Assembly (NCBI GenBank): GCA_032718475.1
Contig: JAUCBJ010007965.1
Span: 1-62,457, forward strand
Direction of reading: 5' to 3'
Source: Nemertoderma westbladi
Taxonomy: Eukaryota; Xenacoelomorpha; Nemertodermatida; Nemertodermatidae
Length of the DNA: 62,457 bases
A program made the translations under genes and the position numbers. The notes beneath the pieces are model-generated. The model was not told the origin of the DNA. It saw nothing but the letters and a program-made list of their open reading frames with translations, and searched no databases. Of this stretch, positions 44,422 to 56,799 are shown piece after piece. The first letter of the stretch is position 1. Each line of letters opens with the position of its first letter.

Positions 44422-46136
44422 TTAGTCTTTCTTGCGAGGACGGCGTTTACGCAGTTTTTTGAGGCTAGCAAAAGTCCTTTTCTCTTTGGGGCGAGCCACT
44501 TTACTAGGAGGGCTATAACTCCTGGGTGAAGGGTGCAATACAATTGCATCGGAAGGTTTGGAATTACGGTCGGTGTATCCGCCGGTTGAGGTACCCGTTG
44601 ATTGGTATTAGCCTAAGTAGAACGAGGTCGAACAACCTTAAGAGCGCGTTTTAAGACAGCAGCTCTTACTGGTCCCTGATGGGTCGTTTGCACGAGAGCG
44701 GTAGGTGGACCATGTGTAGTGAGAAATTTCCTCGGTTTGATGATTCTTTCCAACTCGCGTTCTCGGGCTCTATCGGGATCGATATGCTTCTCCTCGAGCT
44801 GATTTTCCTCCGCTTGTCGTTGAAAGCATTCGTCTAAAACTCTTTTAGAGTAGAGTCATCCAAGTTCGATATCTTCTTAGAGATTCTGGATTTCCTGATT
44901 GAACTGACATAAAGCTAATTCGTTTACCGCTTGGACTTGCTGCTGCAATTTACATTTCTCTAAACAATTGTAGGTTCCTTTTCCGATCTTTTGACGAATA
45001 GTGTCCAACGCGTTTCGTACAACGCTCTCCTCGACTTCAGTGACGGGTTGTATCGGGGTTAAACCAGGACGATTGTACGGGTTGAACGGCGATATTAGAT
45101 GCCCGCGTCCCAATCCGGCTAGGTAGGAAGGGCAGATATCTAGCGAGCCCACTACCGGAGTGCCACCGATTAACTGTTCGGGTAACACAAGATCTTTAAA
45201 TAGTGAGTACAGTTCAGGGGGATCCGTTATACTATTAGGATCAAGCGTTTGAGGTCTCACTAAGGAATGAGGAGGTCTGACCGAGTATTCCGGAACTCTG
45301 ATCATGGGTTTATTTAAGGATCGTATGAGCCGAGCGAGCGTAGGTGATACGTCGAACAGGTTTCGCTCGAAACTTCCATAAGTATATTGTGTAAAACTGT
45401 GTTTAGCGCAACGTCTCCGCGGATGTTTATGTCTTTCCGTTTGCTGATTGGGTCTAGGGTATTCATCGCAGTAATACCAAAGACGCACGTCCTGCAGGGG
45501 AAACGCGGGTGATCGTTCTCCAGTTTTACAATATTCCTCCATCTGTTCGAAGCTATCTGGGACGACAGGTAGCGGTCGAACGGCGGTAAGATACATCATA
45601 GTGAAATAGAGCCGTTTGAGTTCTATCATAGGGTCATGATGTATACCTTGAGGATATCGAGTTTCTAGATTTTGTTGACTGGCGATATTGTGATATGTTT
45701 CTCTCAAGAATTCCAGATAATCGTTGAAGTCGCTGCGTTTATCCGGCTCTTCAACGTCTTCTCTTTCGAGTCGGTTCCGAATAGAATTCTCGTGTTCTAT
45801 TCTCGGTTTATTGTTCCGACTCTGCTGGGTATGATATTTAAATAAAACCATTTCCCTTTCGGTGTCTATATCGTCCGTATCGTGTAAATCGATAGGATGG
45901 CCAGTAGTTAAGAAGTCCATATACGTACCATTACGATGCGTATAGCGAGCGGTGAATTTTCTATAGTCCAATTCACGCGTAAGTTGCTCCTGGGACATCG
46001 GCGGTTCGATATAATGACCATCGTCCTCCGTAGTAGTTGGACTAGCGTCGCCGCGTATTAAGCTATCAACAAACGCTTGTAAAGTTAGAGTATATCGCTC
46101 CCTGATACCAAGATCATCTTCTATCAACTCAGTCAT
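44422..46136 (-). pseudogene. unrecognised ORF between pol and 3' LTR, about 565 codons, broken
   Basis: Open from ATG 46136 to a TAA at 44877-44879 (419 residues). The same frame continues as sensible protein through a TGA at 44856-44858 to a TAG at 44613-44615; a frameshift then leads to a Ser/Pro- and Lys/Arg-rich end (KKLRKRRPRKKD) at 44422. The start is acidic (MTELIEDDLGIRERYTLTLQ). The middle is hydrophilic with mixed Arg and aromatic residues (FTQYTYGSFERNLFDV, VGSLDICPSYLAGLGRGHL). The end of the first part is Gln/Cys-rich and helical. I see no signal peptide, membrane segment or known motif, so it is not an ordinary envelope gene despite its position. The basic tail could be a nuclear-localisation or nucleic-acid-binding segment. 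It could also be an unrelated gene caught in the element. Confidence 0.55.
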
Positions 46137-47839
46137 AGCTGCTATATGAGTTTATCAATATTATAATAAGTTTATAATTAGGCTAGCGGGCGTCGCTGCC
46201 TACCCCTCACGGCCCCCGGACAGTGCAAGATCCTCAGCGCTGATGTACTGTCGCCGATGTGCCTATCGCCAACATAGTAGCTGCACAACGACAACAACAA
46301 CCAGCGCGAGTCACTCCACTGTCTGTCCCAAAGGCTTAGATTTACTTCAGGTTCTTACTGCAGAGTTAGGGCTACTTTCACAATTGCGACTCGCTACTGT
46401 AAACACACTTTAGTAGTAACATTCACCTATAAACGCACAAATTCCACACAACTGTCACAAATTGTACACATTCGGGCCATTTGTCCGTTAGTCAAGTGCC
46501 TTCCAGAATGCCACGTTATTATTATGTATCCTTGGATACTAGCAGTGTGCTATTTATTCCTTATGCTATTCAATGGGGCAAGCTTTCTATTGTTCTTTTA
46601 ACTCGCTTCTAATTCTAGCGTGGTTGTTGCTATGGTGACATTATGGAAAGCTAGCGGTAGAATTAGGGTAATTCCCATGCATACAGATCTGGGATGCTAT
46701 TTAATAGTAATTCTTTAATTGTCAATATCCCCTTTATACATGATTTTATGAATTTTATCGGCTATTGACTATATATGGGAGATTCCCGCACACTAATACA
46801 CTCAATAGGGTGAATCTCCGCTCCCATGATCTATTAATTAATTGAATTTTTGGGAATGTCATAAATTGCATAAAATGACAATTTATCAAATTCATTAAAA
46901 AGATGAATTTAAATTTATTCCTGTAAATTTTTTTATTTATCCTTAAAACAGACATAATTTTATTCCAGAGCATGTCTGGGGACTAGTATCCTTAATTCTA
47001 GGAAATTTGTCCTTTTAAGAGCATCGGTAAGTGCTACGATATCTTAATAGACTAGAATTTTAAAGGATCTAAAATTTTACAGATTTTAATTTATAGATTT
47101 TCTAGAGTTAACTTGTAAGTAGTTACTCTATTGTATCTGTTTGACAGATTTTATAAATATTAATAGTTAATATTTAAGATGGGCACCGGTTTATTCCAGA
47201 ACGTGTCTGGGGACGTTAACCACTGATTCTAGAATTTTGTCTTTCAAGTATATCGGTGGGTGCCGCGATATCTTAATTGACTAGAATTACAGATGGTCAA
47301 AGGGTTTAACAGATTTATTTTGCATTTTATGCTACTGTTAAAGGGACATCACGCTACTATATGTATTATTTAATATATGGTATGAGAGCAATATCACAAG
47401 AAGCAATGTCAGTGAGAAGAGGCAAGTCGTTTCCAAGGTCTACCCAGAGCTTGGTTTAGCCGAGACACGAGGATCTGAATTTTGCATTCCTAATACTCTA
47501 CTTACCAATAATACTTGAATATAGTAAGAGCTTTATTGTACTTTAATAAGTACGGACATTTCATCTTACTGTAGTCACGTATTTATAATGTACTACGGAC
47601 AGTAAGGAAAGAGAAAAAAGAATTATTTCTCGCCGTCGCACTAAATATATAATATATAAGTAATTAAGTAATAAGACTAATATATATTGCACTAATCTAC
47701 TAAATAATCGCTAAAATAACATTCTACTAAATAAAATTAAAGAAAACGATTATAATAAAATTACATAAAAATACATACATAAATATAAAATAATAAAAAT
47801 ATATGAAATAATATAGTCACACACCCACTCCAGACGCTG
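46137..47839. other. 1.7-kb spacer in element B with paired repeats
   Basis: No gene. Two diverged copies of a segment of about 115 bp lie at about 46960-47075 and 47190-47300. Each starts with TTTATTCCAGA and contains a CCAGA-n5-TCTGG hairpin (46965-46979 and 47196-47210). In the sense direction each hairpin is followed at once by AATAAA. Confidence 0.6.
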
Positions 47840-50800
47840 TTACGTTGGGGAGTCCCTAGATGTTTGTTGGATTAGGGAGGTGGTCGTGGGAAGAGTATCT
47901 TGCCTTCCATAGTTTCCGGAGAGTTCTCTGTCTCTTTCCAGTAAACATAAACGACCAACTGGGCGATTGAGCTGCTGCGTCTCGAAGACAATTCCCGGTT
48001 TCTTAAAGTTACGTCGCATGACGACGAGTTCTACCGATCGCACCAAACCATCATCCGAGATATGAGTCTCGATGATACGACCTGTCTGCCACCGCTTACG
48101 TGGAAGATCTGAATCCACAATAAGGACCATGTCTCCGGCGCTGACGTTTTCTTGCTGCGCAAACCACTTAGTTCGAAGTTGTAGAGTAGGCAGATAATGT
48201 TTTTCGAAATGGTCAGCGAAACGACGGGATAACAACTGCATAAGTTGCCAAGTTTGCCGGCAGTATTCGTCTCCGTCCGTGATTTCCGATCGTGGGAGCA
48301 TGGCTACAGGTTTCTTCAGTAGGAAGTGCGCGGGTGTTAGCGCTTCCAGGGAATCGGGACTCGATGAGACTGGCATAAGCGGTCTCTCGTTGAGATAGGC
48401 GGCGATTTCCTCCATTAACGTCCGCAAAAGTTCGTCGGTGAGATACGCGCGGCACGGCACTATAAAGTGAAATGCGGTCTTCACGCTTCTGATTAATCTC
48501 TCCCAACTTCCTCCCCACCACGGGGCGTCGGCAGCGTTGAAGGTCCAACTAGACGCTGTTACCCTTAGCTGATCGTCCACCTGTCTTTGGTTCCAATCTT
48601 TGACGTAAGCCTTAATTTCATTGTTGGCACCAATGAAGTTCGTTCCCTTATCAGATCTCATCGTGTTGCTAGTTCCAAAGCGAGCGATCTGTCGGCGTAA
48701 GCTCAATATGAAGCTATTGGTAGATAAATCGTTCACCATATTGAGATGGATAGCTCTACAAGTCATACAGACAAAGATGACACACCATCTCTTGACTATA
48801 GTCCTAGCACGATATACTTCAATAGGGCCAAATAAATCCATACCGGTATTAGTAAAGGGTGGTTCATAGAAGCTTACTCGTTCCCTAGGTAATTCTGCCT
48901 CTCGCTGTGTTAAAGGCCTACTGAATGCTTTCCTACAGGGTATGCAGTTCCTAAGAACTTGGTTCAGAGCTCTACGGGGTTTATAAAAATAATAGCGAGT
49001 TCGAATTTCGCTAAGAACTCGTTCTCTACCAGCATGATAAAGCTTACTGTGAACATCTACAATCATCTTGATTTGTATTTCAAGATTTCTAATGAGTATG
49101 GGAAACTTAGTGTCAAAGGATAATGGAGCATTAGTTAGTCTTCCTCCAACGCGTATTAACCCATCTATCATTGTGCTAGAGAAACGATCCCTTAAGCGCA
49201 TCTGTGGATTTCTCAACAACAGGAAATACTTATCGGAATCCTCATAGCATTGCAGGAGTCTCAGTATCTGCTTATTGGTTTCTTCATGCTCCTGGTAACT
49301 GATCTTCTCCTTCAGAAACCTGTCGGATATCTTGTATTTGGGAAGATCTTTAACAACATGGACCTGCGCAGATGTCAGTGGAGCGGTATCACTAGTGGTC
49401 TTCGTCCTGGAGTAGTGATGATGAAAACATCGCTTTAAATATGTAACGGCCTTACAGAGCCGATTCCAGGAACTATAGTGATGTATCGCTCTCTGCAGGA
49501 GGGGTGAGAGTCCTTGCGAGACGTCTGGTATTCCAGATTTCCAATCTCTCTCTCTGATTTCCACAACAGACTTATTTGTGGCTGTGGGTTTCGGATCCAA
49601 AGCGTCGTCTCCGGAAGTGTGTAGTACAGACAGATCTATCACGGGTTTAAATAACTTCGATTTACTCGCCCGGGTTTTAGGTTTGACTTTCTCCGCTCCC
49701 TTGGCCTGTCTAATCTCCGCCGTAGTAAGATGAGGAGGCCATTCATCCTCTTCCTTGCTTAGGAAGTCGGGTCCACCTAACCAGTCTGGAGTATCTATCA
49801 GTTCTTGCGGAGTTGCTCCCCTGGAGGCGATGTCGGCTGGATTAATCGTCCCAGGGCAATGTCTCCATTGATCTATCTTCGTGCGACTAAGTATAATGGC
49901 TACTCTGTTGGTAACGAAGACGCTGAACTGACAGACTTCATTGGTTATATACTCCAACACGAGTAAAGCATCGGTCCAATAGATAGTTTTCTCCAGTGGA
50001 TAGTCGATCTGTTCTGTTACATTCCGGCCGATGGCTGTAGCGTATAGAGCCGCTTTTAACTCCGCTCGAGGAACTTTCAACTTGTTGTTTATCAATGCCT
50101 TAGAGGTAACCAAGGCGACCTTAATTCCATCCGGAGTTTCAACTCTCAGGTAGGCTACTATACCTATTCCCATATCGCTGGTGTCTCCAAACACATGGAG
50201 TTGATAGGAATACGTAGGGAGAACATGACCAAAATATGAACGGGAAATTATAAAGTTCTCGATGGATGGTAGAGAATCTTCCCATTTCATCCACTTCTTT
50301 AATAGTTCTCCCTTAAGTGGATCGTCCCATGTGTGGTTTTCAAGCCATATTTGTTGTACTATACTCCGAGCAATCAATATAACTGGGCTAATAAATCCCA
50401 ATGGATCGAAATAAGTGCTCAGGATACTTAGACAAATCCGTTTAGTCCGAACTGGATTATCTCGCTGTTTTAGCTGGAAAAACAGGATATCTCTCTCTGT
50501 GTCCCATTTCAAACCAAGCGTCTTGGTTTCTGGAAGATCGTCCTTGATTAGGTCTAGATCTTTAACTCCTCGGTCTTCTACCGGGATCGATTCCAGAAAC
50601 TCACGGGAGTTGCTGGTGAATTTAGTTAATCGAAATCCACCTCTTTTCAAGCACTCTACCGTTCCTTTGGCGACATCAATGGCTTCTTCCACCGATGGGA
50701 GGGACTTTAAATTGTCGTCCATGTATATATCCCGTTTGATGTTGTCGATAACCTCTTTAGAGAAGGCGTCCCGGTTGTCATCAGCAGTGGTGCGCACTAC

Positions 50801-50986
50801 TGAGCAGGCGTTTGAAGGGCTTGAGATGATCCCAAAAGCCTGGATGGTCATCCAGTACTCCACCGGTTTCTGGTTGAGGTCTCCTTCAGGCCACCACAGA
50901 AATCGTAGGCTGTCTCGATCTCTATCCAGCGCCTTAACTTGTAAGAACATGCCTTCTATATCGGAGGCGAAAGCGATTGAATATTG
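47840..50986 (-). pseudogene. element B pol: RT core, RNase H, integrase
   Basis: Open for about 1045 codons after an in-frame TGA at 50987-50989. Numbering from the Met codon at 50950: RT catalytic YMDD at 76-79; RNase H with YQLHVFGDTSDMG near 255-270, VPRAELKAAL, YWTDALLVLEY and NPADIASRG; integrase zinc-binding segment HSKLYHAG with CIPC; integrase core with GMDLFGPI, MRSDKGTNFIGA and WWGGSWERLIRSVK supplying the D, D and E; and a C-terminal DUF5641-like domain (RKRWQTGRIIETHI). Together these copy the element RNA into DNA and insert it into a chromosome. The domains and key residues are intact, but the upstream stop separates them from the RT N-terminus. This is the best-preserved part of the element. 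Confidence 0.85.
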
Positions 50987-50989
50987 TCA

Positions 50990-51907
50990 TAATCTTAAGA
51001 GTATTCCCAACAAGGATTGTAGTAAGTTGGGTCCTGGCAACAACTCGGAGTTAAGGGATTGGCCCATGTAGAGGGCGGAGCCGTCAAATACTACCCGGAC
51101 TTCATTGGGTTTACCAGGTTTGGGAACGTAATGATGTGTTAAATAGTACGTTCTCTCAGTTATGGGTGTTCCTTCCGGTACTCGCTCCGCATATCCCTTG
51201 TCAATGAATTTCTTCAGCTGGGTCTTGTACATCTCCTTAGCTGAAGCATTTGCCATAAGGCATCGATGTAGTTGCGCAATTCTCTTCTCCGCCAAGGGTC
51301 GGTTGTTTATAAAATTGGGTTCTCGCCGTCGGAAAGGCAGACCAATCTCATACCTACCTTGATCTTTAAGAAAACGTGTAGTTGTTTCCTGTATCTGCTT
51401 GGCTCTTTCTTCTTCTACCGATAGGGCCTTATCGTAGGAATTGGGCTCTACAGCCTCTTGAGTAAAGAATCGTTCGGCGTGTTCAGCACGAGTCTTCGCA
51501 TTGTAGCAATCTATCACTTCATTCAGTTCGTCGTTGTAGTCGACTTGTCCTGCTGGATGAATGAGGTGACATAGGTTCACTTGGTTTTGCCAAGTTTCAT
51601 TTTCCGTAAGGAGGTCAATGGTATTCTCCTCGTCGAAGAGTTGGTGGATATCGTCATTATCTGAGGAGTATGGTGTTCCCTCAGTTGGGTCGTCTCCCTC
51701 ACTGATCTCATCTTCCCATTCACTCACCTGGTAGACTCTTTCTTTGGGTAGCCTTTCCATGAGAGTTCTACGGGAAGGGCCAGTAAAGTACCAACCTACT
51801 CTAGTTCTTCCCGCATAGGTTTGTAGTGGTTGCGGTTGAGCAGGCCGTTTCTCCAATGTCTCAAGCGCCTCATGCGCATTTTGGCCGATAAGTATTTGTA
51901 CTCCAGG
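50990..51907 (-). pseudogene. element B protease end and RT N-terminal part
   Basis: Open between in-frame stops TAA 51908-51910 and TGA 50987-50989. It starts inside the protease-like DUF1758 region (PGVQILIGQNAHEALETLEK) and passes through an acidic linker (EWEDEISEGDDPTEGTPYSS). It ends in the RT palm start, with YYLTHHYVPKPGKPNEVRVV and FDGSALYMGQSLNSELLPGP. The frame after the second stop goes on with the next RT motif, so these pieces belong to one broken polyprotein. Confidence 0.8.
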
Positions 51908-52146
51908 TTAGTCTGTGTTGAATCTAGGTATCTTATGCTGCTGGGTGAAATCGTCCTCATCCCAGTTATAAGGTTCCACTTGGCTGGTAGCGAAGTTCTT
52001 TATCGCCACCATTTTTACTGACCTTATGCTGTGTTCTCCTAGTTCATCCTGGGGGGTGGACAACGCGCCTATATAGTAATCTGTAGTTACTGTAGATTTC
52101 CAAACCTGCATAATTCCTGACATGTTCAACTTAGTTCGGAACTTGG
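51908..52146 (-). pseudogene. element B protease-domain fragment
   Basis: The frame shifts by one near 52147, directly after the AEDIFAG end of the preceding piece. The following 73 codons (KLNMSGIMQVWKSTVTTDYY onward) continue a DUF1758-type protease domain before a TAA at 51908-51910. Confidence 0.65.
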
Positions 52147-53427
52147 TTATCCAGCAAAGATGTCTTCGGCTAGTTCTTTGTCGATGAATGTTCCTGTGCT
52201 GCCGGAGTCAAGGAGGGCGTTCACTATATAACTCTTGTCTGGCCCGTGGACTCTCAACTGCACTACGGGAAATTCTTGGATTCCTACGTTGGAAGTTGGT
52301 GCTTTCCAAGATGGTTGTCGGTCAGGAGTAGTTAGGGGGAGCTCATTGACGGTTTCCTTCTCATACGTAAGTGCTTGATACACTGCGGTATTTATTAGGT
52401 AACAGGATTCGTTTTCGTCGGAGAATTCATCCGTATAGAATCCTTCCATCTCAGAACTTTGGTCAGTGTCGTTCACATCACTGAATTGGACATGTAGTTC
52501 GGGCTCACTTACCTGACTCGGGCTGTTTCTTTCGAATTCAGTGCGCAACAAGATATGATGTTTTGCGCCGCACTTAGCACACCTTGCGTCGGAGTAACAG
52601 GTTCGCCGTTGGTGTCCTTGTCTGAGGCAATTATAACACAACCGCTTATTCCACATGACTTCACGTCTATCTATTAGGGATTTCCTCAGGAATTCATCAC
52701 ACGCACTTAAACGGTGGGGCCCGTCGCACAGCACACATTTTGGTTTGATGTTACTTACCTTACTTTGGGTAACGTTGTGCACACTCATTCTTTCCTCGGG
52801 CTTTCTTCCATGAATTCTCTTAGGAGACGTAGGAGGAGTTTTTCTTACCTGTTCTCTCCTGTCATTGGTTCGAGACTTGAATTTACTTACGTCTTTAGGC
52901 GCTTTGTTGACATAGTAAGATCTATCAATGTCTTTCCCGCTGTCCTCCTCTTGAGAGGCCTGGCTTTCACCGTCGTCTGTATAACACACTGGTGTTACCT
53001 TTCTCCTAGAAACGGGTTTCTCACTTACCTTATTTTCCGGTGTCTTCTCTCTGGACTGCTTTAGGAGCTGTAATTTTACCTCTCCATCTAAGAATGACAT
53101 GAGATCAGCCATGGTAGGGTCTCGTCGTTGTTGTTCCATCCTATATAAGACTTTCTTGTCCCAGCGTGTACCTACTCCACCCTTTGGTAAAGTAGAGGCC
53201 ACGGCTCCAATAACCATAGAACTCTGATATTCATGAGACTTACCTAGCCAATCTAATTGTCTACAGATTTCCTGAATCTCATCGGAAAACTCTATAATCC
53301 CGCTGCTAATGAACTTTCGGGGCGCTACCAATTTTGCATACAAATACCTAGCTATGTTATTTCTATTACCATACCTGATGTTTAGTGTATCCCAAACTTG
53401 TCTTAATTCATCTGGATGTCCAAACAA
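52147..53427 (-). pseudogene. element B gag (DUF1759-like), zinc knuckles and protease active site
   Basis: Starts at a frame change inside the gag domain (no ATG; FGHPDELRQVWDTLNIRYGN). It continues through the second half of the DUF1759-like region and a charged linker. Three Cys/His clusters follow: CVLCDGPHRLSACDEF, CYNCLRQGHQRRTC and CAKCGAKHHI. The aspartic protease motif is NALLDSGSTGTFID. Knuckles bind RNA during particle formation and the protease cleaves the polyprotein. The overlap with the previous frame (53408-53427) coincides with a short T/G stretch, so a one-base change or a frameshift site are both possible. Confidence 0.8.
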
Positions 53428-55627
53428 ACTTTAACGCCATTAACTTGGGAGATCCTTCCAAGCACTCGATGAGGAATCTAAGTTTCTCTCCGTTAGATAA
53501 CACAGAGTTCTGTATGTTATCTTTGTAATATTCATTAAAAGGTAACCATTTCATCTCAACTCCATTGAACTTGACGATCTCTCCCACCTTTACCGCTTGA
53601 CAGACTTCGGTTCTAGCCATTTGACGCGTAAAACTTTCTTGGGCCATCGTATTATTTAATATCGAGTTATCGGTATATAAATTTCTCGGATTATTATCAG
53701 GTCTATATGGAATATCATTGTCAACAGGTTTATAATTACCCTTAATAGGGTTTACTATAGGAGTTTCTACTTCACTAGCAGTATAGATGCGTGTAGGCTC
53801 CACACCTTGCGCATGAAATACTTCAGACCTAACAGGTTGACACATTGTTACAGGGGGTGGTGGTATACCCTTTTGTGTATTTACTAATTTATCGCGTTCT
53901 AACGTGATATTCTGCTGCACTTCTTGCAACTCTAACCTACTTTCCCTTACTGTTCCCTTGAACTGTTGAACAGTCTCCTGCATCTGCCCGAGCAGGAGAT
54001 CCATCCCCCGCCGTCCCTCATCCACCCACTCGACCGCCGAAGCGGGAGCCACCAACATAGTAGCGGGTAGATGAGGGACAACAGGCGACAAATCATTGAT
54101 ATTTCGCTCGGAGTCCAGGACAGGAACTGTCTCAGGGGCTGTTCTGCTGGGCACAGGTAGTTTAGTGCTGTGCAAAGGGGATTTAGAGTTGGGTTCTGGA
54201 AGTACAGGGGTCTCTATCACAGAGGGGGTAGCTTCGAGAACAGGCCCAATCATTTCAGGCTCATCTACTATAGTAGGGAGTCTTTTTACTCTAATAATTT
54301 GGTCTGTGGGTTCTGTACTACCTAAGTCCGTGCTAGCTAGTTGCCTTCTCACAGCTGGGGGCAAATCAGGCAATTTCTGACGGTGGGGCATTCTTCTACG
54401 CCTGCTGAGACGAGATCTATTTCCTCCGCCTTCAGGATCTGTTGTATCGCCTTCATCCAATGATGTAAAGCCCTGTCGCTTGGGGGTGGATCGACTTATC
54501 TGCTGCATCTGGCTAGCTGTTATCTGTTTATTGAAGTTGTCTTGTTTCTCTTGAAGATCTTCCAACTCTAGTTGGGTTGTCTCTTCAGATGCCCTCCGTT
54601 CTGCTTCTGCCACTGCCACTGCCGCTTTTCTTTCCACTTCTACTGCTGCAGCTGCCGCTTTTGCCTCTGCCGCTGCCGCTTTTCTTTCCGCTTCTGCTTC
54701 TACCGCTGCTGCTTTTGCCTCTGCCACTGCCGCTGCCGATGCCACCTTTCTTTCAACTTCTGCAGCTGCCGCTGCTGCTGCCTTTCTGTCTTCTATTCGT
54801 TTTTTCTTTAATTGTTCTTCCTGTTCCCTAACGATGCGGATTCTTTCATCAAATTTAGCTCGATCCGCTTCTAACCTTTCCGCATCTATTGCGTCCAACA
54901 CAAACTTGGCTCCTTCACTATTAGGACGAAGTCCAGCCAGCCATCTCCTCAACTCTTTGTCTCCTACAAATCGTTGATAGTCCGACAGGTAGATGTCAAT
55001 AGCGTCCTTCTTCTGAGGTTTCTCTAATGTAACCTCGCTTTCCACCTGAGAAAAGGCAGCGTCTGTTGATTCTCCATGGGTGGAGCGCTCAGCCAGCTGA
55101 AATTTCCACTGGGCCGTTCCTTGAACCTTGAGACTCACCCGCTGGAAACAAGTCTTTACGGCAACTTGCAACGACGTGTCTTGTCTTCTTTTCGAAGCTT
55201 CCTCAAAGGCCGATAGGATTAGTCTGATTCTTAGAATTCTTTCTCGAACTTGATAAAGCAGCTCTCCCTGCTCTTGAGGTCCTTGGGGTTGTTGAAACAG
55301 TTGTTCCTCTAATCGCTCCAAAGAGCTGAAGAATCCCTGTACGTATCCTGCTGCTGACCTCTTCCACACAGCTGGATCACTAGTGTCTTTTGTCACTCCC
55401 ATCCTGTGTATGTCTTCCCAGGCAGCTTCCGATAAGTCAAACGGGAGTCCGGGTCCGGGGAAGTTCCATTGCGACTCGACAATAGACTTCAGTTCCTCCC
55501 TTGTGTATCCCGCATAACTGTCATTGGTTGATCGCTTACTTCTCGCCCAATCAATTTGGTGTTCCTCCACCGCAATCAATACCTTAGTGAGTACGGCTGC
55601 AGGAAGAATGAGAAGGGGATCCGAATA

Positions 55628-55636
55628 AACCGCTTC
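55628..55636. repeat. 9-bp target-site duplication, left copy
   Basis: AACCGCTTC, repeated at 56791-56799. The related empty site in copy B' (9729-9738, AACCGCATCC) shows a single version of this sequence. Confidence 0.85.
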
Positions 55637-56790
55637 GGAAGCAGGACAATTCGGTCCCGGACAATTCGGTCCGGACAATTCGGTCCCGGACAATTCGGTC
55701 CCGGACAATTCGGTCCCATTAATTTTGTGTTTTGGGACCGAATTGTCCGGGACCGAATTGTCCAGGACCGAATTGTCCGGATACTGACTAGGACAATTCG
55801 GTCCCAAAACATGCAAATTAATGGGACCGAATTGTCCGGGACCGAATTGTCCGGGACCGAATTGTCCGGGACCGAATTGTCCAGGACCGAATTGTCCGGG
55901 ACCAAATTTAATTGGTACTATATAATGGTGAATTTTCTAGAACCTTAATATATATTATTATATGGTAGCTAGTGTTTTTTTTTACTAACTAGTATTTTTT
56001 TATAAATAAAAAAAATTTACTTTTTTTTGTTAACATTATTATTTATGGTAGCTATTGTGTTTTTATGGAGCTTGTGAATTATTTACTAGCTAGTAATAGT
56101 ATGTATTTAAAATGTTTAAAACTGATTTTTTTAAATACTGCGTAAGTATAATGTACAGTATGTGTTGTTGGTTGGTAACAAGCCTAAATTATTATCCTAG
56201 ATAATAGCTGGATCTCATTCAGGGACTGTTATAATATCATCAATATTGTTGGTAATTAATATAATCAGCAACAGTTTAGGCCTAATTCTGAAATATCAAT
56301 GTTTTCACAAGTGTTTTTATAATTTCAAGGAAATGCTAGCTAGTAAAAAAAAACACTAGCTACACCTTAATAAATAATATATAATAATGTTCTCGAACAC
56401 TTACAATAACAAAAATAAAAAAAAATACAGTATTTTTAAAATTTCAAAAAATTCTAGCAAGTAAATAACACTAGCTACCATAACAAATATCTCTACTAAT
56501 GTTCTAGAACATTCACCAATATCAAAAAAAGCACTAAAAAGTTGCTATCAGGAACCGGACAATTCGGTCCTGGACAATTCGGTCCCGGACAATTCGGTCC
56601 CGGACAATTCGGTCCTAGGACAATTCGGTCCTAGGACAATTCGGTCCCGGACAATTCGGTCCCGGACAATTCGGTCCCATTTATTTAGTGTTTTGGGACC
56701 GAATTGTCCGGGACCGAATTGTCCGGGACCGAATTGTCCGGACCGAATTGTCCGGGACCGAATTGTCCGGGACCGAATTGTCCTACATCC
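55637..56790. mobile_element. composite inverted-repeat DNA transposon, Mutator-like by target size
   Basis: 1154 bp with no transposase. The outer ends match as inverted repeats: GGAAGCAGGACAATTCGG on the left and the complement GGATGTAGGACAATTCGG on the right. Each end consists of tandem 14-17-bp units GGACAATTCGGTCC arranged head-on around short spacers, so each end can itself fold back (left 55643-55906, right 56554-56783). Inside lies a second pair of inverted repeats beginning GGTGAATKTTCTAGAAC (about 55927 and 56518) and carrying GGTAGCTAGTGTTTTTTT. The 9-bp duplication suggests Mutator-type integration; hAT-like (8 bp) is less likely. It splits the gag of element B. Confidence 0.8.
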
Positions 56791-56799
56791 AACCGCTTC
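56791..56799. repeat. 9-bp target-site duplication, right copy
   Basis: AACCGCTTC, matching 55628-55636. Confidence 0.85.
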
